In this document: in pieces, positions 5,334 to 5,895 of the stretch
How positions within the stretch are numbered: position 1 is the first letter of the stretch
How the letters are laid out: each line of letters opens with the position of its first letter
From: Thermatribacter sp964570785
Lineage (GTDB): Bacteria > Atribacterota > Atribacteria > Atribacterales > Thermatribacteraceae
Reading direction: 5' to 3'
Assembly: GCA_964570785.1 (NCBI GenBank)
Contig: CAZMZG010000078.1
Coordinates: forward strand, 1-5,895
Length of the DNA stretch: 5,895 nucleotides
Notes under the pieces: generated by a model
Database searches by the model: none
What the model was told of the DNA's origin: nothing
The model's input: the letters and a program-made list of their open reading frames with translations, nothing else
Made by a program: the position numbers and the translations under genes

Positions 5334-5895
5334 TGCTGGAATATCATTCTCTGATTGGTGGGGAATGGGTAAAGGGTAACCAGGGATTCATAAATGTTGT
5401 CGATCCTTCTTGTGGAGAAATTTTTGCCACTGTTTCTAAGCTTGGTAGAGGACAAATTGCTGAAGCTATTGGAAAAGCTCATCAGGGCTTTCAGGAGTGG
5501 TCGCGCACACCTGCGCTCGAGCGAAGCAGGGCACTTCTTAAGTGTGCAGTTAGGGTTAGAGAGTGTTCGGAGGAGATAGGAAAACTTCTTGCTCAGGAAC
5601 AGGGAAAAAGCTTTGTGGATGCTCGCAAAGAAGTGCTTGGCGCTGCAGATTGTCTCGAATATTATGGACATCTTGCGGTTAACATCTTAGGAGAAGTTCC
5701 TCCCCCTAATGCTCCAAATTTGCGGAGTATTGCCATTCGTCAACCTGTGGGTGTGGTTTTTGCGGTTGCAGCCTGGAATTATCCGGTGAGTCTCATTTCC
5801 TGGAAAGTTGCTCCAGCACTTGCGGCGGGTTGTACGGTAGTGGTTAAGCCCTCTCGAGAAACTCCACTTTCCACAATCGAGTTTGTACGTGCCTG
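5333..5895 (+). CDS. NAD(P)-dependent aldehyde dehydrogenase, N-terminal part (cut by window end)
   Basis: Oxidises an aldehyde to the acid with NAD or NADP. Seen: 187 complete codons with no stop to base 5895, about 40% of the usual length of about 480. L-I-G-G-E-W-V and V-V-D-P-S-x-G-E-I (residues 7-30) are the family's N-terminal strands; R-Q-P-V-G-V-V-F-A-V-A-A-W148-N149-Y-P holds the oxyanion Asn; K-V-A-P-A-L-A-A-G-C-T-V-V-V-K172-P-S-R175-E-T-P-L-S is the cofactor site. The catalytic Cys and general-base Glu lie beyond the window. Odd: R175 replaces the Glu usual in NAD-dependent members, and A147 replaces the usual Pro of PWN. Start: ATG 5333, eight bases after GGAGAGGAGG (5315-5324), overlapping the kinase stop by one base, so co-translated. 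Likely substrates by context are lactaldehyde, glycolaldehyde or a semialdehyde, but nothing in this part decides. Confidence 0.93.
   Translation, partial: MLEYHSLIGGEWVKGNQGFINVVDPSCGEIFATVSKLGRGQIAEAIGKAHQGFQEWSRTPALERSRALLKCAVRVRECSEEIGKLLAQEQGKSFVDARKEVLGAADCLEYYGHLAVNILGEVPPPNAPNLRSIAIRQPVGVVFAVAAWNYPVSLISWKVAPALAAGCTVVVKPSRETPLSTIEFVRA

Noticed and set aside
5261..5671. Minus-strand 136-codon frame and the plus frame at 5394-5579
   Set aside because: Both lie over the aldehyde dehydrogenase, whose own frame stays open from 5333 to the window end with clear family motifs.

Overview
This is a bacterial window. It has consensus sigma-A promoters, strong Shine-Dalgarno sites, TTG and GTG starts, 1-4 bp gene overlaps, and a tRNA with an encoded CCA tail. 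Base composition is moderate (low-to-mid 40s percent G+C by eye). Frequent TTG/GTG starts, charged Lys/Glu-rich proteins and a fermentative-looking gene set would fit an anaerobic, possibly thermophilic lineage such as Atribacterota, Dictyoglomota or a deep Firmicute. That placement is only a guess.

Layout, left to right. (1) 2-715 (+): most of a glutamate formimidoyltransferase (FtcD) whose N-terminus lies outside the window. (2) 716-1372: a self-contained small heat-shock protein unit, with a perfect TTGACA-17-TATAAT promoter inside a cluster of TTGACC repeats, an Hsp20 gene, and a long perfect hairpin terminator. (3) 1421-1535: a tRNA-Pro(CGG) with its own promoter placed so close that the transcript should start almost at the mature 5' end. 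(4) 1599-2357 (-): a secreted beta-rich protein of unknown function, convergent with the tRNA. (5) 2358-2689: a 332-base AT-rich divergent intergenic region with several inverted repeats and a good promoter facing right. (6) 2690-5895 (+): a compact operon of a GntR/HutC-type repressor, a cupin, an FGGY sugar kinase and an aldehyde dehydrogenase cut by the window end. The four genes are joined by a 4-bp overlap, a 2-bp gap and a 1-bp overlap.

The right half reads as a locally regulated carbohydrate or polyol catabolic unit. The UTRA-domain repressor probably senses a sugar or sugar phosphate and controls its own promoter, where two inverted repeats overlap the -35 and -10. The cupin may isomerise, epimerise or ring-open the substrate, the kinase phosphorylates it, and the dehydrogenase oxidises an aldehyde. 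The substrate cannot be read from the sequence. The left half is housekeeping.

I see no mobile element, CRISPR array, defence system or phage gene. The most worthwhile leads are the regulatory architectures at hsp20 and the GntR operon, the uncommon combination of the three enzyme genes, an Arg at the usual NAD-selecting Glu of the dehydrogenase, and a Cys pair in the Hsp20 core domain.
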